Source of the DNA: Bacteroidales bacterium Bact_13
Lineage (GTDB): Bacteria; Bacteroidota; Bacteroidia; Bacteroidales; UBA932
Assembly (NCBI GenBank): GCA_001602845.1
Contig: LUZE01000003.1
Coordinates: forward strand, 1 to 35,108
Length of the DNA stretch: 35,108 nt
Direction of reading: 5' to 3'
Part shown: piece by piece, positions 25,288-34,538 of the stretch
Layout of the letters: every line of letters starts with the position of its first letter
Position numbering within the stretch: position 1 is the first letter of the stretch
Notes under the pieces: model-generated
Seen by the model: the letters and a program-made list of their open reading frames with translations, nothing else
Told to the model about the DNA's origin: nothing
Databases searched by the model: none
Program-made: the position numbers and the translations under genes

Positions 25288-25641
25288 ATGGCAGGACAAA
25301 ATATTCCTAAGAAACGGGCTGTAATCAGCTATGAAAACATGTCGGAAGAGCTCCAGGATGCTTTTCGCGAGAAATATCCGCATGGCTACGCCGACTACAT
25401 GGGAGATATTTTCAAGGTGGACAAACCGGACGGCACGTCTTTCTATGCCGTCACGCTGGAAATTCCGGACGCGCTTTACCTGGTGAAGATCAAGGTGAAG
25501 GTGGACGACTACGACGATGCGGAAGAAGTTTTCAAGAATGAGGATGGAGATGAGGACGAGGAGGGAGAAGGCGGAAGCTTCCCGGCATCTGACGATGACA
25601 TCGCCGCTGCCGAAGCCGCCCAGGAAGAAGGTGAAGACTGA
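25288..25641 (+). CDS. Conserved-looking hypothetical protein with an acidic C-terminus
   Basis: Start chosen at MAGQNIPKKRAVISYENMSEELQDAFREKYPHGYADYMGDIFKVDKPDGTSFYAVTLE; tail EDGDEDEEGEGG...EEGED. Downstream of the candidate promoter. Confidence 0.8.
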   Translation: MAGQNIPKKRAVISYENMSEELQDAFREKYPHGYADYMGDIFKVDKPDGTSFYAVTLEIPDALYLVKIKVKVDDYDDAEEVFKNEDGDEDEEGEGGSFPASDDDIAAAEAAQEEGED

Positions 25642-27379
25642 AAAGAAAAGAATCTTATCTGAAAAAACCAGACTGCTGCTTCTCGCAGTATTGGTGGGAT
25701 TGCTGTGCGGATGCGCGGCAATCCTGCTGAAAACCCTGATCCATTGGATCCAGACGGGACTTACGTCGTGGTTCCGTTCTTCTGCCGACGGCCTGTTGCT
25801 GCTGGTCTATCCCGGCATCGGTATGCTGCTGTCGCTCATCTTCGTGCGCAAGATGCTGAAAGATGATATCGGCCACGGCGTGACGAAAGTGCTGCAGGCG
25901 GTCTCGAAGAACGATTCGAACATCAAGCCGCACAACATGTGGTCGTCCATCGCGGCGAGTTCCGTGACCATCGGTTTCGGCGGCAGCGTCGGAGCCGAGG
26001 CGCCGATCGTCTATTCGGGCGCGGCCATCGGCTCGGTGGTCGCCCGGAAAGCGGGACTGTCCTACCGGAACGTGACGATGCTCCTGGGATGCGGCGCGGC
26101 CGCGGCCATCGCGGGCATCTTCAAGGCGCCGCTGGCCGGCGTGCTGTTCACGCTCGAGATCCTGATGTTCAACATGTCGATGAACGCCATCCTGCCGCTG
26201 ATGCTCTCATCGGTCACGGCGACGGTGGTCACGTACCTCTTCATGGGTACGGATGTCCAGTTTGCCGGTACGATCGAGGCGTTCCGGATGTCCCGGATTC
26301 CGTTCTATCTGCTGCTCGGCGTGTTCTGCGGCTTCATGTCGCTGTATTTCATCCGCGTTACGCTGAAGGTCGAAGACCGCATGCGGCGTTTCCGCAGCCC
26401 GTACTGGCGCTGGGTGCTCTGCGCCGCGCTGCTGGGCCTGCTGATCTTCCTGTTCCCGCCGCTGTACGGCGAGGGATACCGCTCGCTTTCGCTGATGCTC
26501 AACAACAACCCGGGTGAAGTGGCATCGCCGTTCTTCGGCGAGTTCCTGTTCTCCAACAAGTGGCTGTTCCTGCTGTATTTCGGTGCGATCATGCTGCTCA
26601 AGGTCTTCGCAACGGCTTTCACCAATGCCGGTGGCGGCGTGGGCGGAACGTTCGGTCCGACGCTGGTCAGCGGCGGCCTGGCCGGCTTCTTCATCGCCCG
26701 CCTGATCAACCTGACGGGCATCGCCGTGGTGCCGGAAGCCAATTTCGTGCTGGTGGGCATGGGCGGCCTGATGGCCGGGGTAATGCAGGCGCCGATGACC
26801 GCCATCTTCCTGATCGCCGAGATCACGGGCGGCTACGAACTGCTGATTCCGCTTATCGTGACGTCGGCCGTCAGTTACGGCACGATCCGATTCTTTGAAC
26901 AATACTCCATCTATACCAAGCGCATCGCCGCGCAGGGCGAACTCCTGACGCACGACAACGACAAGGCCGTGCTCACCCTGCTCAAGACCTCCGAGCTCGT
27001 GGAGAACGACTTCACGCCGGTCCGCATCGACGGCACGCTGGGCGACCTGGTGCAGATCATCTCCACGTCGCGCCGCAATCTCTTCCCCGTCCTGGACAAG
27101 GAAGACCATTTCTGCGGCATGGTGACGCTCGACGATGTGCGCGAGGTGATGTTCGACCGCTCGAAATATGAGACCACGAAAGTGAGCACCCTGATGAAGA
27201 GCGCGCAGGCCTTCGTCTACCAGGACGATAAGATGGAGAGCGTAATGGACAAGTTCGAGACGACGCAGGCCTGGAACCTGCCCGTGCTCGACGATGAAAA
27301 CAAGTATCTGGGCTTCGTTTCGAAGAGCATGATCTTCTCTTCGTACCGGGAACAGCTCAGGGAGGTATCCCATGAATAA
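25631..27379 (+). CDS. ClC-type chloride channel/transporter with C-terminal CBS domains
   Basis: 'GFGGSVGAEAPIVYSGAAIGS', 'GGGVGGTFGPTLVSGGLAGFF', C-terminal CBS pair 'LFPVLDKEDHFCGMVTLDDVREVMF' and 'WNLPVLDDENKYLGFVSKSMIF'. GTG at 25631 is the most plausible start; the track ORF begins inside the upstream gene. Confidence 0.93.
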   Translation: MKTEKKRILSEKTRLLLLAVLVGLLCGCAAILLKTLIHWIQTGLTSWFRSSADGLLLLVYPGIGMLLSLIFVRKMLKDDIGHGVTKVLQAVSKNDSNIKPHNMWSSIAASSVTIGFGGSVGAEAPIVYSGAAIGSVVARKAGLSYRNVTMLLGCGAAAAIAGIFKAPLAGVLFTLEILMFNMSMNAILPLMLSSVTATVVTYLFMGTDVQFAGTIEAFRMSRIPFYLLLGVFCGFMSLYFIRVTLKVEDRMRRFRSPYWRWVLCAALLGLLIFLFPPLYGEGYRSLSLMLNNNPGEVASPFFGEFLFSNKWLFLLYFGAIMLLKVFATAFTNAGGGVGGTFGPTLVSGGLAGFFIARLINLTGIAVVPEANFVLVGMGGLMAGVMQAPMTAIFLIAEITGGYELLIPLIVTSAVSYGTIRFFEQYSIYTKRIAAQGELLTHDNDKAVLTLLKTSELVENDFTPVRIDGTLGDLVQIISTSRRNLFPVLDKEDHFCGMVTLDDVREVMFDRSKYETTKVSTLMKSAQAFVYQDDKMESVMDKFETTQAWNLPVLDDENKYLGFVSKSMIFSSYREQLREVSHE

Positions 27380-29498
27380 ACTGTATACGGATTATATCGC
27401 CGGGCAGCTCCAGGTGGCTGTCTGGCAGGTGGAGCATTGTGTCGAACTGTTCGAGGAAGGCGCTACCGTGCCGTTTATCAGCCGCTACCGCAAGGAGCGG
27501 ACGGGTGCACTCGACGAAATGCAGGTGGCGGCGGTCAAGCATTATTACCAGCGGTTTTCCGACCTGGAAAAGCGCAAGGAAGCCATCCTCAAGAGCATCG
27601 GGGAGCAGGGCAAGCTCACGGACGAGCTGCGCACGGCCATCGAGAACGAGGTGGACGGCCAGACGGTGGAAGACCTGTATCTCCCGTACCGGCCCAAGCG
27701 TCGCACGCGGGCTTCCGTGGCCCGCGAGAAGGGTTATGAGCCGCTGGCGCTGAAGCTCTGGGCGATGGAACTCGACCATCCGGAGCGCGAGGATGCGGAA
27801 GCCCTTGCCGGCGCCCGCGACATCGTGGCCGAAATGGTGGCGGACCTGCAGCCCGTCCGTGCACAGTTGCGGGATCTCTATACCCGCTGGGGAACCATCG
27901 GTTCCCGGGTGATGCGGGGCAAGGAGGAAGAGGAACAGGCGCAGAACTATGCGAACTATTTCGACTTTTCGCAGCGCATCGACAAGATTCCGTCGCACCG
28001 CCTGCTGGCGATGCTGCGGGCCCGCAACGAGGGATTCGTGAGCGTGCGGGTGGAAGTGAACCCGGCCCATGCCCTGGAACGGATTCAGCGCTGTGTATAT
28101 GACCGGAAGCGGCGTCCTTCGCCGGGCTGCCGCGCCCAGATGGACGAGGCGCTGGAAGATGCGTACAAGCGCCTGCTGCATCCCTCCATCGAGAACGAAG
28201 TGATCGCGGCGGCCCGCGAAAAGGCCGATATCGAAGCCATCCGCGTGTTCGGGGAGAACCTGCGGCAGCTTTTGCTGGCTCCTCCGGTCGGGCAGAAGCG
28301 CACCCTGGCCATCGACCCGGGTTTCCGGACGGGCTGCAAGGTGGTCTGCCTCGACGCACAGGGCACGCTCCTGTGCAACGATACCATCTATCCGCACCCG
28401 CCCGTGAACGAGAAGATGGTGGCGATGCGGAAGATTTCCCATCTGGTGGAGGCCTACAAGATCGAGGTCATCGCCATCGGCAACGGCACGGCCGGCCGGG
28501 AGACGGAGGCTTTCATCCAGAAGATCGCGCTCCCCGAGGGCGTGCGGGTGTTCTCCGTGAGCGAGGACGGCGCATCAGTGTATTCGGCATCGGATGCGGC
28601 CCGCGCGGAGTTTCCGGACTACGACGTGACGGTGCGCGGTGCCGTGTCGATCGGACGCAGGCTGATGGACCCGCTCGCCGAACTGGTGAAGATCGACCCC
28701 AAGAGCATCGGGGTGGGGCAGTACCAGCACGACGTGGATCAGACGCTGCTGAAGGAGCGGCTCGACGAGACGGTGGAAAGCTGCGTCAACAGCGTGGGCG
28801 TCAACCTGAACACGGCCAGCAGCTGGCTGCTGCGGTATGTGTCGGGCATCGGCCCGGTTCTGGCGGGCAACATCGTCGATTACCGGACGGAGAACGGTCC
28901 GTTCTCGTCGCGCGAGCAGTTGTTGAATGTCAAGCGGCTGGGTGCCCGGGTCTTCGAGCAATGTGCAGGCTTCCTGCGTATTCCGGGTGCCGCCAATCCG
29001 CTCGATGACAGCGCGGTCCATCCCGAGCGCTATGCTCTTGTGGAGCAGATGGCCTCGGATGCCGGCGTGGGTGTTCGTGACCTGATGGCGGATGAGCGGC
29101 TGCGTGCGTCCGTGCCGCTCAGGAATTATGTGTCGGGCGATGTGGGCATGCCCACGCTCACCGACATCATGACGGAACTCTCCAAACGGGGCCGCGATCC
29201 GCGCGGCACCATCCACGTGTTCGAGTTTTCGCAGGAGATCCAGTCGATCGAGGACGTGAAGGTAGGCATGGTCCTGCCGGGCATCGTGACCAACGTCACG
29301 GCCTTCGGAGCGTTCGTGGACATCGGCATCCACGAGCATGGCCTGATCCACGTCTCCCAGATGGCCGACAAATATGTGTCCGACCCGTCGAAGGTGCTCA
29401 AGGTGCACCAGCAGCTGGAGGCCCGCGTGATCAGCGTGGACCTGGACCGCCGGCGGATCGGCCTCTCACTCAAAGAATTGAAGAAAGATGAAAGGTAG
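27372..29498 (+). CDS. tex: Tex family transcription accessory protein with S1 RNA-binding domain
   Basis: 'ATVPFISRYRKERTGALDEMQVAAVKHYY', 'LAIDPGFRTGCKVVCLDAQG', 'SIGVGQYQHDVDQTLLKERLDETVESCVNSVGVNLNTASSWLLRYVSGIGPVLAGNIV', S1 'GMVLPGIVTNVTAFGAFVDIGIHEHGLIHVSQMAD'. Confidence 0.97.
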   Translation: MNKLYTDYIAGQLQVAVWQVEHCVELFEEGATVPFISRYRKERTGALDEMQVAAVKHYYQRFSDLEKRKEAILKSIGEQGKLTDELRTAIENEVDGQTVEDLYLPYRPKRRTRASVAREKGYEPLALKLWAMELDHPEREDAEALAGARDIVAEMVADLQPVRAQLRDLYTRWGTIGSRVMRGKEEEEQAQNYANYFDFSQRIDKIPSHRLLAMLRARNEGFVSVRVEVNPAHALERIQRCVYDRKRRPSPGCRAQMDEALEDAYKRLLHPSIENEVIAAAREKADIEAIRVFGENLRQLLLAPPVGQKRTLAIDPGFRTGCKVVCLDAQGTLLCNDTIYPHPPVNEKMVAMRKISHLVEAYKIEVIAIGNGTAGRETEAFIQKIALPEGVRVFSVSEDGASVYSASDAARAEFPDYDVTVRGAVSIGRRLMDPLAELVKIDPKSIGVGQYQHDVDQTLLKERLDETVESCVNSVGVNLNTASSWLLRYVSGIGPVLAGNIVDYRTENGPFSSREQLLNVKRLGARVFEQCAGFLRIPGAANPLDDSAVHPERYALVEQMASDAGVGVRDLMADERLRASVPLRNYVSGDVGMPTLTDIMTELSKRGRDPRGTIHVFEFSQEIQSIEDVKVGMVLPGIVTNVTAFGAFVDIGIHEHGLIHVSQMADKYVSDPSKVLKVHQQLEARVISVDLDRRRIGLSLKELKKDER

Positions 29499-31881
29499 AT
29501 TGACCTGCTGGCTTGCCGCGGTAACTGCGGCACTGCTGGCAGCGGCGGCGCCGGACGCCGCCGCGCAAAAGAAAGTGACGGTCAGCGGCTATATGACCGA
29601 CGCCTCGTCGGGCGAGTCGCTGATCAGCGCCACCGTGCTGGAAACGGCTTCCCGCCAGGGCACGGTGACGAACAACTATGGATACTACACACTGACGCTC
29701 CCCGCCGGCGAGGTTTCGCTGGAGTATTCCTATATGGGATACGAGACGGTGGAGCACGCTTTCACATTGACGCGCGACACGGTGATTCACGTCGCATTCC
29801 GTCCGGCTCCCGAGATGCTGTCCGGTGCTGCGGTCACCGCCTCCCGTTCCGAAATGGGCGTGCGCGGCACGCAGATGAGCGCCGTCGAAATCCCCGTCCA
29901 CCAGATCAAGCTGGTGCCGGCCCTGGGCGGCGAGGTGGACGTGATCAAGGCCATCCAGCTGATGCCGGGCGTGCAGTCGGGCACCGAGGGTTCCGCGGGC
30001 CTGTATGTCCGTGGCGGCGGTCCCGACGAGAACCTGCTGCTGCTCGACGGCGTGCCTATTTACAATGTCAATCACATGCTGGGCTTCTTCTCGGTGTTCA
30101 ATGCGGACGCCATCAAGAACGTGACGCTCTACAAGGGCAGTTTCCCGGCCCGCTTCGGCAGCCGCCTCTCCAGCATCGTGGACGTCCGCATGAAGGACGG
30201 CAATGACAAGGAATTCCACGGCAGCGCCTCGATCAGCAACCTGGCGGCCAAGTTCCAGGTGGAAGGCCCCATTATCAAGGGGAAGACCACCTTCAACGTT
30301 TCGGCCCGCCGGACCTATTACGACGTGCTGTCTCAGCCGCTGCTCCTGCTTTACCAGAAGATCGCCAAGAGCGAAAGCACGGTGACGGCGGGCTACTATT
30401 TCTACGACATCAACGCCAAGGTGACGCATACTTTCTCGAACCGCGACAAGCTGTACGCCAGCTACTACATGGGCGATGACAAGGTGTATGCAAACGTCAA
30501 GATGGGCGACGAGAGCACGGACTACAAGTTGAAACTGGGCTGGAACTGGGGCAACATCGTGGGCTCCGTCCGCTGGAACCACGTGTTCGGCCCGCGACTC
30601 TTCGTCAATACGACCGTCAACTATACGCAGTACCGCCACAAGCTCGACATTACGGGCAGCGAGCGGTACCTGGGCGGCAAGGACACCGAAATGACGCTCG
30701 CGTACCATTCGCTGATCAACGACCTGTCCGGGGCGGTGGATTTCGAGTTCAATCCCACGCCCGCGCACGACATCCGTTTCGGCGCGACCTATATCCGACA
30801 CACGTTCAAGCCCTCGATCACGACGATCCGCTACAAGGACGAGGATTCCGCGAACGCCGCCATCGACACGACGTTCGGCGACAAGAATCTCTATACGAAC
30901 GAGGCGGCCCTCTACGCCGAGGACAACTGGTCGCTGGCCCCGTGGCTGAAGGTCAACTTCGGCCTGCGGTATTCGCTCTACGCCACATCGGGCAAGACCT
31001 ATCATTCGCTGGAGCCCCGCCTGAGCCTGCGTGCGCTCTTTACGGACGACTTCTCGTTCAAGGCTTCGTATTCCAAGATGAGCCAGGCCGTCCACATGTT
31101 GAGCAACAGCAATATATCGCTTCCCACCGACCTCTGGGTCCCCTCGACCGACCTGATCGAGCCCATGCGGTCGCGGCAGGTCGCGGCGGGCCTGTTCTAC
31201 AGCCTGGGCCCGGTGGACTTTTCGGTAGAGGGCTACTACAAGGGCATGGACAACGTGCTGGAATACCGCGACGGCGCTTCCTTCCTCGGCTCTTCCACGG
31301 GCTGGGAGGCGAAGGTCGCCAAGGGCCGTGGCTGGGCTTACGGCGTGGAATTCCTGGCCCAGAAGAAGAGCGGAAGGCTCACGGGCTGGATCGGGTACAC
31401 CTGGTCGAAATCCATGCGCCAGTTCAACCGCGAGGGCAACATCATCAACCTGGGCCAGCCGTTCCCGGCCAAATATGACCGCCGGCACGACCTGAGCGTC
31501 ACGGCTTCGTGGGCGGTCAGCAAGAAGATCGACCTGGCGGCCACGTTCGTCTTCGGAACAGGCATCTGCGGCTCGCTGGCCATGCAGAAGCTCAACCTGC
31601 TTCCGGGCTACAGCTACCAGTTTGACACGTATCTTTCGACTGTGACGGTCGATTACCTGGAAGGCCGGAACAACTACCGGATGCCTTCCTACCAGCGGCT
31701 GGACCTCGGCATCAATTTCAACCGTACCTTCCGCAACGGGAACCACCGCACCATCAGCGTGAGCGTCTACAACGCGTACAACCGCAACAATCCGTTCCTG
31801 GTGTACCGCGACGGGCAGCACCTGAAGCAGCTTTCCATATTCCCGATCATGCCGTCGGTTTCGTATACGTATGAATTTTAG
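29488..31881 (+). CDS. TonB-dependent receptor with N-terminal CarboxypepD_reg-like domain
   Basis: Signal peptide; 'VSGYMTDASSGESLISATVLETASRQGTVTNNYGYYTLTLPAGEV'; plug 'DVIKAIQLMPGVQSGTEGSAGLYVRGGGPDENLLLLDGVPIYN'; beta-barrel to 'VSYTYEF' C-terminus. Confidence 0.95.
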   Translation: MKGRLTCWLAAVTAALLAAAAPDAAAQKKVTVSGYMTDASSGESLISATVLETASRQGTVTNNYGYYTLTLPAGEVSLEYSYMGYETVEHAFTLTRDTVIHVAFRPAPEMLSGAAVTASRSEMGVRGTQMSAVEIPVHQIKLVPALGGEVDVIKAIQLMPGVQSGTEGSAGLYVRGGGPDENLLLLDGVPIYNVNHMLGFFSVFNADAIKNVTLYKGSFPARFGSRLSSIVDVRMKDGNDKEFHGSASISNLAAKFQVEGPIIKGKTTFNVSARRTYYDVLSQPLLLLYQKIAKSESTVTAGYYFYDINAKVTHTFSNRDKLYASYYMGDDKVYANVKMGDESTDYKLKLGWNWGNIVGSVRWNHVFGPRLFVNTTVNYTQYRHKLDITGSERYLGGKDTEMTLAYHSLINDLSGAVDFEFNPTPAHDIRFGATYIRHTFKPSITTIRYKDEDSANAAIDTTFGDKNLYTNEAALYAEDNWSLAPWLKVNFGLRYSLYATSGKTYHSLEPRLSLRALFTDDFSFKASYSKMSQAVHMLSNSNISLPTDLWVPSTDLIEPMRSRQVAAGLFYSLGPVDFSVEGYYKGMDNVLEYRDGASFLGSSTGWEAKVAKGRGWAYGVEFLAQKKSGRLTGWIGYTWSKSMRQFNREGNIINLGQPFPAKYDRRHDLSVTASWAVSKKIDLAATFVFGTGICGSLAMQKLNLLPGYSYQFDTYLSTVTVDYLEGRNNYRMPSYQRLDLGINFNRTFRNGNHRTISVSVYNAYNRNNPFLVYRDGQHLKQLSIFPIMPSVSYTYEF

Positions 31882-31893
31882 GAGGACAGGACG

Positions 31894-32853
31894 ATGAAAA
31901 AGATACTGAGTATGATTTGTGCGGCCCTGATGATCCTGGCGGGCACCGGCTGCGAAAAAACCATCGAATTCAAGGGCGAGGAGACCCGGCCCTGCCTGAC
32001 GGTCTCGTCGGAAGCCGAGGCCGGGCAGCCGCTGGAAGTGTACGTGGCTTCGTCCCTTTTCTTCCTGGCGAATGAAAAGGGCGGTGCGGCCTTTACGGAG
32101 GGCCTGGACACGCTGCGCGGCCAGGTCCGCTGCTATGTGAACGGGGAAAAGGAGCCGAAGCGGTTGACCCTCCATGCCGATGAGAACAATCTTACGGGGC
32201 TCCGTTACGTCTCGGATGACTTTGCGCCCGCTCCCGGCGACCGCCTTCGCCTTGAGGCGGAATTCCCGGGCTTCGACCCGGTGTGGGCGGAAACCACCGT
32301 GCCGCGCATGCCCGCGTTCCAGCTCATCTCGTCGAAATGGCATGAGATGGACAGATCCAACGATTATCCGTTCGAAGAGGGGGAAGTGTATCACGAGCTG
32401 GACCTGACGATGGCCGTGACGGACGACCCGGCCTACGAAAAATACTATTTCGTGCAACCCGTGCTGGAACAGTATTTTCCTTATCTGGAAGAAATGATAA
32501 GGTACTCAATGACTTTTACAAGCAACGATATCCTTTTCCGCCAGATGAGCGGAAGCAACGCCATGCAGCTGGTCGACGGAGACGGCAACTACTTTTCCGA
32601 CGAACTGGTCAAGGGTCAGCGCCGGGTATTCACGATCACGATCTCCTATGTTCCGCAGAAGGAGGAGGACATGCACCTGTATATACATGTGGCGGCGGTC
32701 AACGAGAACCTGTACTGGTACGATTACTCCTATTCGCAGCTCATGGGCGACATGGGGCTCTTCTCGGAAGGCGTGACGCTTTATTCCAATGTGAACGGCG
32801 GTTACGGCGTTTTCGGCGCGGCGGCTTCGCAGTGGCTGGAGGTAGAATGGTAG
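31894..32853 (+). CDS. DUF4249-like lipoprotein
   Basis: Lipobox 'LMILAGTGC'; directly downstream of a TonB receptor, as is usual for DUF4249; N-terminal 'PCLTVSSEAEAGQPLEVYVASSLFF'. Confidence 0.82.
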   Translation: MKKILSMICAALMILAGTGCEKTIEFKGEETRPCLTVSSEAEAGQPLEVYVASSLFFLANEKGGAAFTEGLDTLRGQVRCYVNGEKEPKRLTLHADENNLTGLRYVSDDFAPAPGDRLRLEAEFPGFDPVWAETTVPRMPAFQLISSKWHEMDRSNDYPFEEGEVYHELDLTMAVTDDPAYEKYYFVQPVLEQYFPYLEEMIRYSMTFTSNDILFRQMSGSNAMQLVDGDGNYFSDELVKGQRRVFTITISYVPQKEEDMHLYIHVAAVNENLYWYDYSYSQLMGDMGLFSEGVTLYSNVNGGYGVFGAAASQWLEVEW

Positions 32854-32865
32854 GAAAATAATTGC

Positions 32866-32873
32866 TATATTTG
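32866..32873 (+). promoter_or_regulatory. Bacteroidota -7 promoter element TATATTTG upstream of the Dpm1-like gene
   Basis: Exact TAnnTTTG match, 25 nt before the ATG at 32899. Confidence 0.55.
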
Positions 32874-32898
32874 CAAGTTAAGTCAATTTTTGGGCAAC

Positions 32899-33624
32899 AT
32901 GGACAAGAAAGTCATCATCATCCCGACCTACAACGAGAAGGAGAACATCGAAAAGATGGTCCGTGCCCTCCGGGCGCTGGACGGCGATTACCACATCCTG
33001 GTGATCGACGACGGATCGCCTGACGGCACCGCTTCAATCGTCAAGTCATTGCAGTCCGAATTCCCGACGCAGCTCCACCTGGTGGAGCGTGCGGGCAAGC
33101 AGGGCCTCGGCACGGCGTATATCGCCGGGTTCCGCTGGGCGCTCGAGCACGGCTACGACTACATCTTCGAGATGGATGCCGACTTTTCCCACAAACCGTC
33201 CGACGTGCCGCGCCTCTATGCCGCGTGTGCGGAGGATGGGGCAGACCTGTCCATCGGCTCGCGTTATTGCAACGGCATCAGCGTGATCAACTGGCCCATC
33301 GGCCGCGTCATCATGTCGTACTACGCTTCGGCGTACGTGCGCACGGTGCTGCGGATGAAAGTGTATGACACCACGGCGGGCTTTAAGTGCTATTCGCGCA
33401 AAGTGCTGGAAACCATTGACTTCGATCGCGTCAAGATGCATGGTTACGGCTTCCAGATCGAGATGAAATACAACGCCTACAAGCTGGGCTTCAAGATTGC
33501 CGAGGTCCCGATCATCTTCGAGGACCGCAAGGAGGGTACGTCCAAGATGAGCTCCAGCATTTTCGGCGAGGCGTTCTGGGGCGTGATCAAGCTTCGTTTC
33601 CGTAAAATCCGTCCGCGCAAGTAA
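32899..33624 (+). CDS. Polyprenol monophosphomannose synthase-like GT2 (Dpm1-like)
   Basis: 'KKVIIIPTYNEKENIEKMVRALRALDGDYHILVIDDGSPDGTASIVKSLQ', 'FEMDADFSHKPSDVPRL', 'DTTAGFKCYSRKVLETIDF', 'IIFEDRKEGTSKMSSSIFGEAFWGVIKLR'. Confidence 0.96.
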   Translation: MDKKVIIIPTYNEKENIEKMVRALRALDGDYHILVIDDGSPDGTASIVKSLQSEFPTQLHLVERAGKQGLGTAYIAGFRWALEHGYDYIFEMDADFSHKPSDVPRLYAACAEDGADLSIGSRYCNGISVINWPIGRVIMSYYASAYVRTVLRMKVYDTTAGFKCYSRKVLETIDFDRVKMHGYGFQIEMKYNAYKLGFKIAEVPIIFEDRKEGTSKMSSSIFGEAFWGVIKLRFRKIRPRK

Positions 33625-34538
33625 TGGGGAAGGGACATGGCATCGGCTGGGTCTGGTACCTGGGAATTCTGGTTACGGTGTTTTTCTGGGGGATGTCATT
33701 CCTCTGGAGTGATGCCGTCCTGGACCAGAATGTGCCGGTGTTTACCTTCATTTTCACGCGGATGATCCTCGCGGCCTCGGCGCTGACGCTGTTCAGCCTG
33801 CTGACGGGACAGTTGCAGCGTATCCGCAAGGGTGACCTGCGGTGGTTCGCGGCCATGACGGCCTTCGAGCCGTTCCTTTATTTTCTGGGGGAAACTTTCG
33901 GCCTGAAGATCACGGGTTCACCGACGCTCTGCTCGGTGATCATCGCGACGATTCCGGTATTCACCCTTATCGTGGGACAGATTTTCTTCAAGGAAAAACT
34001 TTCCCTGCTCAACCGGATCGGCATCTTCGTGGCCGTGGCGGGCGTCATCAGTTTTATCCTGATTGGCGGATCCCTGCATACGGAGTATTTGTACGGCATC
34101 GCCATCCTGTTCCTGGCCGTCATCGGCTCGACAGGCTATACGGCTATCTGCAAAAGACTGATCGACCGGGGGTACAACGCATGCTCCATCGTTACCTGGC
34201 AGTTCATCCTGGCCATCGGCTTTTTCCTGGTACCGTTCCTGCTGTTCGACGCCGCCTCCTGGACGCCCGCGTATCTGGCGTGGCCGGTCCTGCGGCCGAT
34301 CCTGGCGCTGGCGGTCCTCTGTTCGGGCGTGGCGTTCGTGCTCTATGCGGCCTGCGTCCGGCACATCGGGATGACCCGTACCGTGGTTTTCCTGCCGCTG
34401 GTGGCGATCGTCTCGGCGGTGGCGGCCCTGATCCTGGGCCAGGATACGCTGAAACCCCTGCAGATGGTCGGCATCGTCGTGGCGATGGCCGGCGTGGTGA
34501 TGGCACAATATACGAAAGGAGAAACAGACAATGCATAG
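33624..34538 (+). CDS. DMT/EamA family transporter
   Basis: ~10 TM segments; 'FFKEKLSLLNRIGIFVAVAGVISFILIGG', 'LGQDTLKPLQMVGIVVAMAGVVMAQY'. Confidence 0.93.
   Translation: MGKGHGIGWVWYLGILVTVFFWGMSFLWSDAVLDQNVPVFTFIFTRMILAASALTLFSLLTGQLQRIRKGDLRWFAAMTAFEPFLYFLGETFGLKITGSPTLCSVIIATIPVFTLIVGQIFFKEKLSLLNRIGIFVAVAGVISFILIGGSLHTEYLYGIAILFLAVIGSTGYTAICKRLIDRGYNACSIVTWQFILAIGFFLVPFLLFDAASWTPAYLAWPVLRPILALAVLCSGVAFVLYAACVRHIGMTRTVVFLPLVAIVSAVAALILGQDTLKPLQMVGIVVAMAGVVMAQYTKGETDNA

Noticed and set aside
29470-32457. 995-aa minus-strand ORF
   Set aside because: Antisense to the TonB receptor and DUF4249 genes, which have clear family motifs. The shadow protein has no recognisable domain; long antisense frames are expected in GC-rich, codon-biased DNA.
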